This document shows, piece by piece, positions 1 to 9,282 of a DNA stretch of 47,347 bases (position 1 is its first letter; each line of letters opens with the position of its first letter). The notes below the pieces were generated by a model, which did not search any database, was not told the DNA's origin, and saw only the letters and a program-made list of their open reading frames with translations. Both the position numbers and the translations under genes were made by a program. The DNA is from an uncultured Clostridia bacterium. Lineage in GTDB: Bacteria > Bacillota > Clostridia > TANB77 > CAG-508. The stretch is from the NCBI GenBank assembly GCA_947626025.1, contig CANQQQ010000009.1, forward strand, positions 1-47,347, given 5' to 3'.

Positions 1-30
1 ATAGTCCACTCTATTTTTTGTGATAAGGCG

Positions 31-59
31 TTGACAACAAAAATATATTATGTTATAAT
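31..59 (+). promoter_or_regulatory. Promoter of rplU-rpmA
   Basis: A consensus sigma-A promoter is visible: TTGACA at 31-36, a 17-base spacer and TATAAT at 54-59, preceded by TG one base upstream. Transcription should begin near 66, leaving a leader of about 100 bases before rplU. Confidence 0.85.
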
Positions 60-65
60 ACTTAA

Positions 66-165
66 CTGTAACCGCATAAATAAGGTTCATAAAGTCTGGT
101 TAAGTTCAGATACCTAAATAATTTAAAGGTTAGCGAGTATACGAAAAAGGGAGGTGCCTGTAATA
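66..165 (+). promoter_or_regulatory. 5' leader of rplU, possible L21 leader
   Basis: About 100 untranslated bases separate the promoter from the rplU start. Short complementary segments (AACC 70-73 with GGTT 84-87; ACCT 112-115 with AGGT 127-130) could fold. Firmicutes often carry an L21 autoregulatory leader here, but I cannot confirm the consensus by eye. The ribosome binding site GGGAGGTG lies at about 148-155. Confidence 0.35.
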
Positions 166-702
166 ATGTACGCAATAATCGAAGCTTGTGGAAAGCAATA
201 CAAAGTAGCACAAGGAGACGTTGTATTTTTCGAGAAATTAGATGCAGAAGAAGGCAAAAAAGTAAAATTTGATAATGTTATCTTAGTATCTGAGGACAAT
301 GGAAAAGTAGAAGTAGGAAATCCTTATGTTAAAGATGCTAAAGTTGAAGGAAAAGTAGTTTCTCATGGTAAAGCTAAAAAAATCCTTGTTTACAAATATA
401 AAGCTAAAAAGAACTACAGAAGAACACAAGGACATAGACAACCATATACAAAGGTTGAAATAACATCTGTAAAACTATCTGCAGAGAAAAAAGAAACAGT
501 AGAAAAAAATACAGAAGTTAAAGCAAATGTAGAGGCTAAAGCTAAAACAGAGTCTAAGGCAAAGGCAACAACAAAAACTACAGCAACAAAGACTACGGCA
601 ACAAAAACTGCAACAGCAAAAAGTTCAACAACAAAAAGTTCAACAACAAAGGCTACAACAACGAAGACAACAGCTAAAGCTAAAGCAGAAGCAAAAGCAT
701 AA
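166..702 (+). CDS. rplU: 50S ribosomal protein L21 with low-complexity C-terminal tail
   Basis: The first ~103 residues are a normal L21: it opens [18 protein letters not shown] and contains the basic block [19 protein letters not shown] that contacts 23S rRNA. The start is ATG 166, ten bases after GGGAGGTG; an upstream GTG at 154 lies inside that ribosome binding site and is rejected. The protein has 178 residues against a usual ~103. The extra ~75 residues are an Ala/Lys/Thr repeat tail ([12 protein letters not shown]-like), probably disordered and strongly cationic. It sits 28 bases before rpmA in one operon. Unusually, no Prp protease gene lies between the two. Confidence 0.95.
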   Translation: MYAIIEACGKQYKVAQGDVVFFEKLDAEEGKKVKFDNVILVSEDNGKVEVGNPYVKDAKVEGKVVSHGKAKKILVYKYKAKKNYRRTQGHRQPYTKVEITSVKLSAEKKETVEKNTEVKANVEAKAKTESKAKATTKTTATKTTATKTATAKSSTTKSSTTKATTTKTTAKAKAEAKA

Positions 703-730
703 CCATTAAATGTAGAAAGGAGAGACTAAC

Positions 731-994
731 ATGGCACATAAAAAAGGGCAAGGTAGTACCCATAATGGTAGAGACAGTGAGTCTAAGCGTTTGGGTGTAA
801 AAAGAGCAGATGGACAATTTGTTCTTGCCGGAAATATATTAATGAGACAAAGAGGAACAAAAATACATCCGGGAACTAATGTTGGAATTGGTAGTGATGA
901 TACTTTATTTGCATTAGTAGATGGAGTTGTTAAATTTGAAAGATTGGGTAGAGATAAAAAGAAAGTTAGTGTTTACCCACAAGAAAATAAATAA
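731..994 (+). CDS. rpmA: 50S ribosomal protein L27, no cleavable N-terminal extension
   Basis: An 87-residue L27 beginning [18 protein letters not shown], the conserved N-terminus that reaches the peptidyl-transferase centre. The start follows a strong AAAGGAG site. In most Firmicutes L27 carries a short extension ending near FF that the protease Prp (YsxB), encoded between L21 and L27, removes. Both the extension and the prp gene are absent here, so the mature N-terminus is encoded directly. A strong terminator follows at 1005-1034. Confidence 0.96.
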   Translation: MAHKKGQGSTHNGRDSESKRLGVKRADGQFVLAGNILMRQRGTKIHPGTNVGIGSDDTLFALVDGVVKFERLGRDKKKVSVYPQENK

Positions 995-1004
995 AAAATT
1001 ATAC

Positions 1005-1034
1005 AAAAAGTACGGATTAAATCCGTACTTTTTT
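1005..1034 (+). terminator. Intrinsic terminator after rpmA
   Basis: A 13-bp stem (1005-1017 with 1021-1033) with a 3-base loop, GC-rich in its upper half (GTACGGAT/ATCCGTAC), runs directly into a T tract. Confidence 0.9.
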
Positions 1035-1076
1035 ACTTAATAATAAATTCTATTATATAATGCCTGGTCAGGAATA

Positions 1077-1105
1077 TTGACATTAACTCAGAATAATAAT
1101 AAAAT
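1077..1105 (+). promoter_or_regulatory. Promoter of the GltD-like gene
   Basis: TTGACA at 1077-1082, 17-base spacer, TAAAAT at 1100-1105. The gene starts 30 bases downstream after AAGGAG. Confidence 0.75.
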
Positions 1106-1134
1106 AAATTTAATGACAATTTAAGGAGAGAAAA

Positions 1135-2379
1135 ATGAAAGGAATACAAGATAAAGCAAGCTATTGCTTGGGGTGTGCAACGAAGCCATGCTCAAAAGGA
1201 TGCCCATTAGAAAATGATATACCCGGATTTATAAGAAAAATTAAAGAAGAAGATTATAAAACTGCATATGAAATATTGCTAGAAACAACAGTATTACAAC
1301 CTATTTGTGGTAGAATATGCCCTCACATGAAACAATGCAGAGGAAGATGTGTTAGAGGGATAAAAGGAGAACCAGTTGAGATTGGCGAATTAGAAGCTTT
1401 TGTAGGAGATATGGCAATAGAAAATAAATGGAATATTCCTATAACAGAAGAAATTTCTAATAAAAAAGTAGCTGTTATTGGTGGGGGACCAGCAGGACTC
1501 ACAGCATCAGCATTTTTAAGGAAAAAAGGTTATAGGGTAACAATATATGAAAAACATGATAAGCTAGGTGGATTGTTATCACACGGAATACCAGATTTTA
1601 GATTACCAAGAGATATCTTAAATAAAACTATACAAAAGATATTAGATTTAGGAATAGATGTAAAATATAATTGCACATTAGGAAAAGAAATTTCTTTACA
1701 GGACTTGAAGAAAGAATATGATGCAGTTTTGCTTACTTTTGGTGCTAATGTATCAACAAAAATGAAAATTGAAGGAGAAGAATTGGAAGGAGTATATGGA
1801 GGAAACGAACTATTAGAAAATAATAATCATCCTAATTATAATGGCAAAATTGTAGCTGTAAATGGTGGAGGAAATACAGCAATGGATACATGTAGGACAA
1901 TAAAGAAAATGGGGGCAAAAAAGGTATATGTTATATATAGAAGAGCAATGGAGCAAATGCCTGCTGAGCAAAAAGAAATAGATGACGCAATGAGCGAGGG
2001 AATTGAATTTCTATTCCAAAATAACATAGTTAAAATTATTGGAGATAAGCATGTAGAAAAAATTGAATGTATAAGAACTGAATTAATTCAAGTAGAAGGA
2101 GAGAGCAGATTAAAGCCTATAAATATTGAGGGAAGTAATTATGAAATCCCAGTAGATTATGTAGTTATGGCAGTAGGTTCAAAACCAGAAGAAAATGTGT
2201 TAAATAAATTAGATTTAAAACTAAATAAGTGGGGATATATTGATATAGACGAGGAAAATAGAACGTCTGATAAAAAAGTATTTTGCGCAGGAGATATAAG
2301 TGGGGCAAAATCAACAGTTGCATGGGCTGCAAGGTCTGGAAGAGATGCAGCGGATCATATTGATAAATTTTTAAAATAA
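1135..2379 (+). CDS. GltD-like FAD/NAD(P) oxidoreductase with N-terminal iron-sulfur domain
   Basis: A 414-residue member of the glutamate synthase small-subunit / NfnB / dihydropyrimidine dehydrogenase N-terminal family. Residues ~10-80 carry two cysteine clusters (CLGCATKPCSKGC and CGRICPHMKQCRGRC), the pattern that binds two [4Fe-4S] clusters. A FAD-binding Rossmann motif (VIGGGPAGLTAS) lies near residue 115, an NAD(P) motif (VNGGGNTAMD) near 245, and the C-terminal FAD motif FCAGDI near 385. It moves electrons between NAD(P)H and a partner. No large glutamate synthase subunit or NfnA is adjacent, so the acceptor is unknown; it may act alone or with a distant partner. It is monocistronic between a promoter and a bidirectional terminator. 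Confidence 0.85.
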   Translation: MKGIQDKASYCLGCATKPCSKGCPLENDIPGFIRKIKEEDYKTAYEILLETTVLQPICGRICPHMKQCRGRCVRGIKGEPVEIGELEAFVGDMAIENKWNIPITEEISNKKVAVIGGGPAGLTASAFLRKKGYRVTIYEKHDKLGGLLSHGIPDFRLPRDILNKTIQKILDLGIDVKYNCTLGKEISLQDLKKEYDAVLLTFGANVSTKMKIEGEELEGVYGGNELLENNNHPNYNGKIVAVNGGGNTAMDTCRTIKKMGAKKVYVIYRRAMEQMPAEQKEIDDAMSEGIEFLFQNNIVKIIGDKHVEKIECIRTELIQVEGESRLKPINIEGSNYEIPVDYVVMAVGSKPEENVLNKLDLKLNKWGYIDIDEENRTSDKKVFCAGDISGAKSTVAWAARSGRDAADHIDKFLK

Positions 2380-2407
2380 AAAAGAAGTCAACATTGACTT
2401 CTTTTTT
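2378..2407. terminator. Bidirectional terminator between convergent genes
   Basis: The inverted repeat AAAAAAGAAGTCA / TGACTTCTTTTTT lies between the convergent GltD-like gene and the minus-strand metalloprotease gene and has A/T tracts on both sides, so it can serve both directions. Confidence 0.85.
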
Positions 2408-2408
2408 A

Positions 2409-3521
2409 TTAATCATAAAATTCTTGTTCATGATAAGGAATATAATTTTGTCTAGGAGATAATCTAAGTAAATTTTTTAATCTCTTAAACAATGTTTTTA
2501 AAAAACTTTCTTTGTATAAAACAAGAGAGTTTTCGATAGGAATAAGAGAACTTTCAGCTTTATGTTCTAATTCTGACATTTTTGAAATATAAAAGTCATT
2601 AAAATATGTGTAGTCTTCAGAGGTTGCAATTAAATTCCTAAAATAATATAATTTATTTCTATATCTTTCTATAGCTTCTTTCGTATAAAGTAAATTCATG
2701 GTACTGTTAAAGTAAGAAGTAAGTATCAAATTTTGAGTATCTAAAAATAATGTTTTAATTTTAGTTTTTAATAATTCTATTTGTTCACAATTCTTTTGTA
2801 CTTTACTAAAATTGTTATCTACATGTGCTTCATTATAAGAAATTAATAAATTTATTTCTTCTTGCATTTCTACTAATAAATCAATATTATGTTCTATTGT
2901 TTCAAAAGTATCTTCAGAAGTCAAAGATACAAATTGATCTTTAAAATTATCATTACTATTTAAAGTACTATCAAATAATGCATTATATCCAACTAAATAT
3001 GAAATTTGATTTACTAATGCACATTCAAGAGGATAATAATCAGGACTTATAGTACTAAAATTAAGGTCAAAGTATCTAACTGTTTCAACTTCTTTATTAA
3101 CACATTTTGAGGCTAATAGTTGAACAGCAGCTTCATTTAGTCCTGTTCCAGGGAGAGTTGCATTAGTAAAATCGCAAAAACCAAGCCTTACTAACTTTCC
3201 TTTTTTATTTACTTTCTCTTGTAAATAATGTATACACTCATGAACAATTAAATCACTGATGTCATCAAAAGAAGTATCAGGGCTAAAATATATAGATTTA
3301 TTTTTATAGAAGTATTTAGCTGAACATCCAGCAGGTAGTTTTGCAGTATACATATTAAGCTTTATTAAATCAGAAAAAAGCTTAGGAACATTAAGCGATT
3401 TCTTTGGAAAAGTATTTTGTAAAACTTCAATAATTTTAGATGCTATTGTATGTATTGTAGAAGAATCCAAAGTACTAATTACTTCTATACCTTCTTTCTT
3501 TATAGTAGAATCTATACTCAT
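2409..3521 (-). CDS. Putative zinc metalloprotease-like protein (HECIH motif)
   Basis: A 370-residue protein I cannot assign to a named family. Around residue ~123 it has DLIVHECIHYLQEK, an HExxH zinc-metallopeptidase signature in a helix, followed about 25 residues later by NEAAVQLLASK, which may supply the third ligand (gluzincin-like). The C-terminal half is mostly helical and charged. I see no signal peptide or transmembrane segment. I chose ATG 3521 (MSIDSTIKK) because AAGGAG lies upstream, although the spacing is long; an upstream in-frame ATG at 3560 has no ribosome binding site. An array of 11-bp direct repeats lies just upstream at 3600-3638, suggesting response-regulator control. 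Substrate unknown. Confidence 0.6.
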   Translation of the reverse strand: MSIDSTIKKEGIEVISTLDSSTIHTIASKIIEVLQNTFPKKSLNVPKLFSDLIKLNMYTAKLPAGCSAKYFYKNKSIYFSPDTSFDDISDLIVHECIHYLQEKVNKKGKLVRLGFCDFTNATLPGTGLNEAAVQLLASKCVNKEVETVRYFDLNFSTISPDYYPLECALVNQISYLVGYNALFDSTLNSNDNFKDQFVSLTSEDTFETIEHNIDLLVEMQEEINLLISYNEAHVDNNFSKVQKNCEQIELLKTKIKTLFLDTQNLILTSYFNSTMNLLYTKEAIERYRNKLYYFRNLIATSEDYTYFNDFYISKMSELEHKAESSLIPIENSLVLYKESFLKTLFKRLKNLLRLSPRQNYIPYHEQEFYD

Positions 3522-3599
3522 ATGTAATCTAAATCTCCTTAGTTTGATATAAAAATTCATAATAAAACAAATTTCTACAATAAATTATACAACACTAAT

Positions 3600-3638
3600 A
3601 TTACAAAACTGTTACAAATATATTAAAAAAACATTACA
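3600..3638 (-). promoter_or_regulatory. Four-unit 11-bp direct-repeat array (WalR-box-like) upstream of the metalloprotease gene
   Basis: Read on the minus strand, hexamers TGTAAT, TTTAAT, TGTAAC and TGTAAT occur at exact 11-bp intervals (plus-strand starts 3633, 3622, 3611 and 3600). The WalR/YycF consensus is TGTWAH-N5-TGTWAH, which three of the four units match. The array lies about 80 bases upstream of the chosen start and reads in the gene's direction. Confidence 0.55.
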
Positions 3639-3675
3639 ATTCAAGTATCCGTAAGAGAAGATAGATTATGCCAAT

Positions 3676-3707
3676 AAAAAAGAACATACCATATAAGTAT
3701 GTTCTTT
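3676..3707 (-). terminator. Terminator of leuS
   Basis: An 11-bp stem (AAAGAACATAC 3679-3689 with GTATGTTCTTT 3697-3707) with a 7-base loop. On the minus strand it is followed by a T run from the A tract at 3676-3680, directly after leuS. Confidence 0.85.
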
Positions 3708-3722
3708 CTTACTGATAAAAGA

Positions 3723-6137
3723 CTATTTTGTGACGATATTATAGATTTTATTTTTAACATAAATTTCCTTTACAATATTTTTTTCACCAATAATACTTGA
3801 AATCTTTTCATGAACTAATTGTTTAACAGTATCTTCGTCAGAGTCTTTAACAATAAATATAGTACCTTTTAATTTACCATTAACTTGAATTGGAAGTTCG
3901 ATTTCATCATCTATAGTCTTTGCTTCATCATAGGTTGGCCAAGAACTTTCTGCGATAGTTTTATCATTTCCTATAATACTATAAAGTTCTTCAGATATAT
4001 GAGGAGCTATAGGATTTAATAATATCAAGAAAGTAGAAAATTCGGCTTTATTAATTCTTTTTAATTTATAGAACTCATTTACCATTGTCATAAGTGTAGC
4101 AACAGCTGTATTGAATTTCATATCTTCAAAGTCTTGTGAAATTTTCTTTATAGCTTTATTCATCATTTTATCGAAATCAGCAGAATAAGAATTTCCATCT
4201 ACTAAAATTGTCTGTAAATTCCATACTCTATCTAAAAATTTACTACAACCACGTAAACTTTCCATTGACCAAGGTGTTGCCTGATCAAATGGACCAAGGA
4301 ACATTTCATAAGTTCTAAATGTATCTGCACCAAATTCTTTAACAATATCATCAGGATTGACAACATTACCTTTAGACTTAGACATTTTTTCACCGTTTCC
4401 ACCAAGAATCATACCGTGTGAAGTACGTTTTGCATAAGGCTCTTTAGTTGGAACTTTTCCAATATCATATAAAAATTTATGCCAAAATCTTGAATAAAGT
4501 AAGTGCAAGGTAGTATGTTCCATACCACCATTATACCAATCAACTGGTAACCAATAGTTTAGAGCTTCCCTAGAAGCAAATTCATCATTGTTATGTGGAT
4601 CTATATATCTTAAGAAATACCATGAAGAACCAGCCCACTGAGGCATTGTATCAGTTTCTCTTTCAGCAGGACCACCACAATGAGGGCAAGTCGTTTTAAT
4701 CCAGTTTTCTAGAGAGGCTAAAGGAGATTCACCATTTTCACCAGGTTTAAACTCTTCTACTTCTGGAAGAACTAAAGGTAAATCTTTCTCATCTAAAGGA
4801 ACCCAACCACATTTTTCACAATGAACCATTGGTATTGGTTCGCCCCAATATCTTTGACGTGAGAATACCCAATCTCTCAATTTATAATTAACTTTTTTAA
4901 ATCCTATTTTTTTATCTTCAAGAAATTCAATCATTTTTTTAATAGCATCTTTAACTGATAATCCGTTTAAGAAATCAGAGTTAATTAGATAGCCATCTTC
5001 TTTATTAATATATGCTTCCTTTTCTACTGATACAGTATTTTCTTTATTTGTAATAACTTGAATAATTGGTAATCCGAACTTAGTTGTAAAAGCAAAATCT
5101 CTTTCATCATGTGCAGGGACTGCCATAATTGCACCTGTTCCATAGGTTATTAAAACATAATCGGAAATCCAAATAGGAATTTCTTTGCCATTAGCAGGAT
5201 TTATAGCTTTAATACCTTTTATTTCAACACCTGTTTTATCTTTTTCAATTTCAGTTCGCTCAAAATCAGATTTCTTGGCAGTTTCTTCTTTATATTTCTC
5301 TATTTCATCCATATTTGTAATTCTATCCGCTAGTTTTGAAATAATAGGATGTTCAGGTGCAACTACCATATATGTAGCTCCAAACATAGTATCAGGTCTA
5401 GTTGTATAAACTTCTAATTCTTCATTAGAATTTGCAATTTTAAATTTGACTTGAGCACCTTCACTTCTTCCAATCCAATTACGTTGTTGAATTTTAATTT
5501 TTTCAAGATAATTAACATCGTCTAAATCATTTAAAAGTTTTTCTGCATAATCTGTAATTTTAAGCATCCATTGACTTTTTTCTTTTTGAATAACAGGACT
5601 TCCGCATCTTTCACAAACACCATTAACAACTTCTTCATTTGCAAGACCAACTTTACAACCTGTACAATAATTTATTGGCATTGTTGCTTTGTATGCTAAT
5701 CCATTTTTAAATAATTGAATGAAAATCCATTGAGACCATTTATAATATTCTGGCTCAGTTGTATTTACTTCACGAGACCAATCAAAAGAGAAACCAATAG
5801 ATTTTAGTTGCTCTTTAAAGTGTTTTATATTTTGTGCTGTTACTACTCTTGGATGAATATTAGTTTTTATGGCATAGTTTTCAGCAGGAAGACCAAAAGC
5901 ATCAAAACCTATAGGGTATAATACATTATAACCTTCAAGTCTTCTTTTTCTCGCTATTATATCAAGTGCAGTATAACTTCTAGGATGTCCTACATGTAGA
6001 CCTTGTCCAGAGGGATATGGAAATTCTATAAGACCATACCATTTTTTCATTGTATAATCATTTTTTGCATTAAAAGTTCCTTCCTTTTCCCATTTATCTT
6101 GCCATTTCCTTTCAATCTCTTTAAAATTATAAGACAT
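3723..6137 (-). CDS. leuS: Leucyl-tRNA synthetase
   Basis: An 804-residue class I aminoacyl-tRNA synthetase, normal length for bacterial LeuRS. The HIGH-type motif appears as HVGHPRSYT near residue 47 and KMSKS as [10 protein letters not shown] near 575. Between them are zinc-type cysteine pairs (CTGC, CERC; CEKC, CPHC) and the CP1 editing domain with [14 protein letters not shown]. The C-terminal anticodon-binding and tail domains are present. It is transcribed alone on the minus strand, divergent from the DUF1653-serS operon. No T-box is evident in the short (~155-base) shared upstream region. Confidence 0.97.
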   Translation of the reverse strand: MSYNFKEIERKWQDKWEKEGTFNAKNDYTMKKWYGLIEFPYPSGQGLHVGHPRSYTALDIIARKRRLEGYNVLYPIGFDAFGLPAENYAIKTNIHPRVVTAQNIKHFKEQLKSIGFSFDWSREVNTTEPEYYKWSQWIFIQLFKNGLAYKATMPINYCTGCKVGLANEEVVNGVCERCGSPVIQKEKSQWMLKITDYAEKLLNDLDDVNYLEKIKIQQRNWIGRSEGAQVKFKIANSNEELEVYTTRPDTMFGATYMVVAPEHPIISKLADRITNMDEIEKYKEETAKKSDFERTEIEKDKTGVEIKGIKAINPANGKEIPIWISDYVLITYGTGAIMAVPAHDERDFAFTTKFGLPIIQVITNKENTVSVEKEAYINKEDGYLINSDFLNGLSVKDAIKKMIEFLEDKKIGFKKVNYKLRDWVFSRQRYWGEPIPMVHCEKCGWVPLDEKDLPLVLPEVEEFKPGENGESPLASLENWIKTTCPHCGGPAERETDTMPQWAGSSWYFLRYIDPHNNDEFASREALNYWLPVDWYNGGMEHTTLHLLYSRFWHKFLYDIGKVPTKEPYAKRTSHGMILGGNGEKMSKSKGNVVNPDDIVKEFGADTFRTYEMFLGPFDQATPWSMESLRGCSKFLDRVWNLQTILVDGNSYSADFDKMMNKAIKKISQDFEDMKFNTAVATLMTMVNEFYKLKRINKAEFSTFLILLNPIAPHISEELYSIIGNDKTIAESSWPTYDEAKTIDDEIELPIQVNGKLKGTIFIVKDSDEDTVKQLVHEKISSIIGEKNIVKEIYVKNKIYNIVTK

Positions 6138-6235
6138 AAAGTATCATTCCTTTACTATAATAATGCAACAATTATATAACAAAAACTACCAAAAATAAAG
6201 AGAAAATAGAAAAAAACTTAATTTTTACTTTGTTA

Positions 6236-6264
6236 TTGAAAAATACCTTAATCCATGATATGAT
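6236..6264 (+). promoter_or_regulatory. Promoter of the DUF1653-serS-ysxC operon
   Basis: TTGAAA at 6236-6241, 17-base spacer, TATGAT at 6259-6264, about 29 bases before the DUF1653 start. Confidence 0.65.
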
Positions 6265-6292
6265 ATTGTATAAATTGGAAAAGAGGTAAAAA

Positions 6293-6553
6293 ATGGAGCA
6301 AGTACAAATAGGAAAAGTTTATAGACATTTTAAAGGAAATTACTATTTTATAGAAGATATAGCATTAGATTCAGAAACAAAAGAAAGAGTAGTAGTTTAT
6401 AAACCATTATATGAAAGAAAAGATAGCAAAATTTGGGTAAGAAGAGAGAAGATATTTTTAGAAGAAATATCACTAGATAGACCAGACAATATTACGGGTC
6501 AAAAATATAGATTTGAGTTACAAGAAAATCTTGTAAAAGATTATACAAAATAG
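6293..6553 (+). CDS. DUF1653 domain protein
   Basis: An 86-residue protein matching the DUF1653 pattern: VGKVYRHFKGNYYFI-like opening, then SETKERVVVYKPLYE and WVRREKIFLEEI. These small all-beta proteins are widespread in bacteria, sometimes linked to nucleic-acid metabolism; their biochemical role is not established. First gene of an operon with serS. The start ATG follows AAAGAGG. Confidence 0.8.
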   Translation: MEQVQIGKVYRHFKGNYYFIEDIALDSETKERVVVYKPLYERKDSKIWVRREKIFLEEISLDRPDNITGQKYRFELQENLVKDYTK

Positions 6554-6589
6554 TTAAAGATACATTTATTCAGTAGGAGGATATGATCA

Positions 6590-7870
6590 ATGATAGATAT
6601 AAGAATTTTAAGAGAAAATCCAGAGATGGTTAAAGAAAATATTAAAAAGAAATTTCAAGATCATAAATTAGAGTTAGTAGACAAGGTAATTGAATTGGAT
6701 AAGAAAAATCGTGAAATAACAATGAAAGATGATGATTTAAGAAATAAAAGAAATACATTGAGCAATACTATTGGTGGATTAATGCGTGAAGGTAAAAAGG
6801 ATGAGGCAGAAAAAATAAAACAGCAGGTAAAAGAGATAAATGAAGAGTTGGCAGAGAATGAGAAGAAAGAAATAGAATATGCTGATGAAATTAAAGAAAT
6901 GATGATGAAAATTCCAAATATTATGGATAAATCTGTACCTATAGGAAAAGATGATAGCGAAAATGTTGAAAATGAAAGATTTGGAGAGCCAGTCGTTCCA
7001 TCTTATGAAATCCCATATCATGCAGATATAATTGAAAAATTGAGTGGATTAGATAAAGAAAGCGCAGGAAGAACAAGTGGAACAGGTTTTTATTATTTAA
7101 TGGGAGATATAGCAAGACTCCATTCAGCAATGATTACATATGCAAGAGATTTCATGATAAATAAGGGATTTACATATTGTTTACCACCATTTATGATACG
7201 TTCTGACGTTGTAAATGGAGTAATGTCTTTTGAAGAGATGGAAGCAATGATGTACAAAATTGAAGGAGAAGATTTATTTTTAATAGGAACTTCAGAACAT
7301 TCAATGATAGGCAAATTTAAAGGACAAATAGTAAAAGAGGAAGAATTACCAATATGTTTGACATCATATTCACCATGCTTTAGAAAAGAAGGTGGATCAC
7401 ATGGACTAGAAGAGAGAGGGCTATACAGAGTACATCAATTTGAAAAAGAAGAAATGATAGTTCTATGCAAACCAGAAGAACACATGGACTGGTATAATAA
7501 AATGTGGAAATATACAGTAGAATTCTTTAGAAGTTTAGATGTTCCAGTAAGAACTTTGGAATGCTGTTCAGGAGATTTAGCAGATTTAAAAGTTAAATCT
7601 TGTGATGTAGAAGCATGGAGTCCAAGGCAACAAAAATATTTTGAAGTAGGAAGTTGCTCAACATTAGGAGATGCACAAGCAAGAAGGCTAGGAATTAGAA
7701 TGAAAACTCAAAAGGGAAATAAGTTAGTATATACTTTAAATAACACAGTAGTAGCAAGCCCAAGGGGATTAATAGCTGTCATAGAAAATAATTATCAGGA
7801 AGATGGTTCAATAAAAATACCAAAGGCGCTACAACCATATATGGGAGGAAGTGAATTCATAAAAGCATGA
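6590..7870 (+). CDS. serS: Seryl-tRNA synthetase
   Basis: A 426-residue class II synthetase of normal length. Residues ~1-105 form the long antiparallel coiled coil that holds the tRNA-Ser variable arm. Class II motif 2 is FRKEGGSHGLEERGLYRVHQ-like near residue 265 and motif 3 is in the NNTVVASPRGLIAVIEN region near 390. ATG 6590 follows TAGGAGGA by about 8 bases. The last four bases overlap the ysxC start (ATGA), so the two are translationally coupled. Confidence 0.97.
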   Translation: MIDIRILRENPEMVKENIKKKFQDHKLELVDKVIELDKKNREITMKDDDLRNKRNTLSNTIGGLMREGKKDEAEKIKQQVKEINEELAENEKKEIEYADEIKEMMMKIPNIMDKSVPIGKDDSENVENERFGEPVVPSYEIPYHADIIEKLSGLDKESAGRTSGTGFYYLMGDIARLHSAMITYARDFMINKGFTYCLPPFMIRSDVVNGVMSFEEMEAMMYKIEGEDLFLIGTSEHSMIGKFKGQIVKEEELPICLTSYSPCFRKEGGSHGLEERGLYRVHQFEKEEMIVLCKPEEHMDWYNKMWKYTVEFFRSLDVPVRTLECCSGDLADLKVKSCDVEAWSPRQQKYFEVGSCSTLGDAQARRLGIRMKTQKGNKLVYTLNNTVVASPRGLIAVIENNYQEDGSIKIPKALQPYMGGSEFIKA

Positions 7871-8454
7871 TAATAAAAAATCCTAAATTTGAAATATCAG
7901 CAGTAACCCCAAAACAATATCCAAAAAATTATTTACCAGAAATAGTACTAGCTGGTAAATCAAATGTTGGTAAATCATCATTTATAAACACATTAATAAA
8001 TAGAAAAGGTCTAGCAAGAACAAGTTCAGAACCAGGTAAGACTAGACAAATAAATTTCTATAACATGGACAATTTATTCTATTTTGTTGATTTACCAGGA
8101 TATGGATATAGTAAAATGTCAAAAGAAGAACAAATAAAAGTAGGCCAGTTTATAGAAAAATATTTATCGATAAGGGAGAATATACAATTAATCGTATTAA
8201 TACTTGATATAAGACATAGCCCGACAGAAGATGATAAGTTGATGTATGATTATATTAGAAGTACTAATATACCTTTTATAATTATTGCTAATAAAGCTGA
8301 TAAAATTGCAATAACGAAGGTAGATGATGCAGTAGAAGTAATAAAGAAAGAATTAAAAATCTTATCAGGAACAGTTGTAGAACCTTTTTCATCAACTAGG
8401 AGAATTTATACAGAAAATGTATGGGAACAGATAACTAATGCTATATTAAAGTAA
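7867..8454 (+). CDS. ysxC: Ribosome-biogenesis GTPase YsxC/EngB
   Basis: A 195-residue TRAFAC GTPase with G1 GKSNVGKSSF near residue 32, switch II DLPGYGYSK near 75 and G4 NKADK near 140. The family is required for late 50S assembly. It overlaps the serS stop by four bases and has no separate promoter that I can see. In most Firmicutes it follows lon; the serS linkage is a local arrangement. Confidence 0.95.
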   Translation: MIIKNPKFEISAVTPKQYPKNYLPEIVLAGKSNVGKSSFINTLINRKGLARTSSEPGKTRQINFYNMDNLFYFVDLPGYGYSKMSKEEQIKVGQFIEKYLSIRENIQLIVLILDIRHSPTEDDKLMYDYIRSTNIPFIIIANKADKIAITKVDDAVEVIKKELKILSGTVVEPFSSTRRIYTENVWEQITNAILK

Positions 8455-8457
8455 AAA

Positions 8458-8473
8458 TATAGTTCTCAAATAG
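8458..8473 (+). repeat. 16-base intergenic repeat, copy 1
   Basis: TATAGTTCTCAAATAG occurs here directly before the ribosome binding site of the DUF4364 gene and again at 34129-34144. Confidence 0.6.
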
Positions 8474-8484
8474 GAGGTTTAAGA

Positions 8485-9015
8485 ATGAAACTTACTACAA
8501 ACAAAGAAGAATTAGCTGAGAGTAAAGTTTTAATACTATATATATTATCTAAAATAAATAAGCCAGTTACAAATCCTGAATTATTAGATTTAATTCAGTC
8601 AATAGAGGATATGAATTATTTTTATTTTCAACAATTCCTTATAGACCTTAAAGAAAATGGATATTTATTAGAATATGAACAAGAAAAGAAACAGTATTAT
8701 GCAATAAGTATGTCTGGAAGAGAAACCGTAAAACTTACAATAGATATGCTACCAGGCTCAGTAAAAGATAAAGTCGATGATACTCTAAGAAATACTATGA
8801 GGAAGATAGAAAATGAAGAGTCAGTATATGCAGATTTTTTCCCAAGCAAAGAAGATGAGTTTATGATTAAATGTGGAATAAGAGAAAATAATAAAGAAAT
8901 ATTCGAAGTAAAAGTATTTTCGAGTAGTAGAGAAAATTCAATAAAAATTATGGATAATTGGAAAAAGAATGCAGGAAAAATTTATCCAAAAATTGTAGAA
9001 ATGTTAAATCAATAA
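8485..9015 (+). CDS. DUF4364 family winged-helix protein
   Basis: A 176-residue protein with the layout of the clostridial DUF4364 family. The N-terminal ~75 residues look like a winged helix (ILYILSKINKPVTNPELLDLI, then a wing-like YEQEKKQYYAIS); the C-terminal part is alpha/beta. It is probably a transcriptional regulator, but the target is unknown. The ribosome binding site TAGGAGG is strong. The 16 bases at 8458-8473 just before it recur upstream of the gene at 34168. Confidence 0.75.
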   Translation: MKLTTNKEELAESKVLILYILSKINKPVTNPELLDLIQSIEDMNYFYFQQFLIDLKENGYLLEYEQEKKQYYAISMSGRETVKLTIDMLPGSVKDKVDDTLRNTMRKIENEESVYADFFPSKEDEFMIKCGIRENNKEIFEVKVFSSSRENSIKIMDNWKKNAGKIYPKIVEMLNQ

Positions 9016-9026
9016 TTTTTCAAAAA

Positions 9027-9054
9027 TGTAATATTTTTGTAACATTATTGTAAT
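9027..9054 (+). promoter_or_regulatory. Three-unit 11-bp direct-repeat array (WalR-box-like) upstream of nrdD
   Basis: TGTAAT (9027), TGTAAC (9038) and TGTAAT (9049) repeat at exact 11-bp steps; all three match TGTWAH and each gap is five bases. They lie after the DUF4364 gene and about 175 bases upstream of the nrdD promoter. Confidence 0.55.
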
Positions 9055-9185
9055 AATTCTACAAAAAAGCAAAATATTTCATCAAGGTATTGATAAAACA
9101 AATATTTAAAATTAAAAAGGAAATATTTACTAAGAGTATAAAAATCACCAAACCATTGAAAATGTAAAGAAAAAGACAAAAGTAT

Positions 9186-9231
9186 AAGAAATTTTAAATT
9201 TCTTGACTTTGTTTTTTTTTTTTAATATTAT
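9186..9231 (+). promoter_or_regulatory. nrdDG promoter with overlapping palindrome
   Basis: TTGACT at 9203-9208, 17-base spacer, TATTAT at 9226-9231. A 19-base palindrome (AAGAAATTT-T-AAATTTCTT, 9186-9204) touches the -35 element and could be an operator. It does not resemble an NrdR box as I know it. Confidence 0.6.
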
Positions 9232-9282
9232 TAGGTCACTCTGAAGGGTACAGAGATTAATATAATGATAGGAGGCATTAAT

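Noticed and set aside
61-104. Six-bp stem CTTAAC/GTTAAG as part of an L21 leader
   Set aside because: The left arm lies upstream of the expected transcription start at about 66, so it would not be in the RNA.
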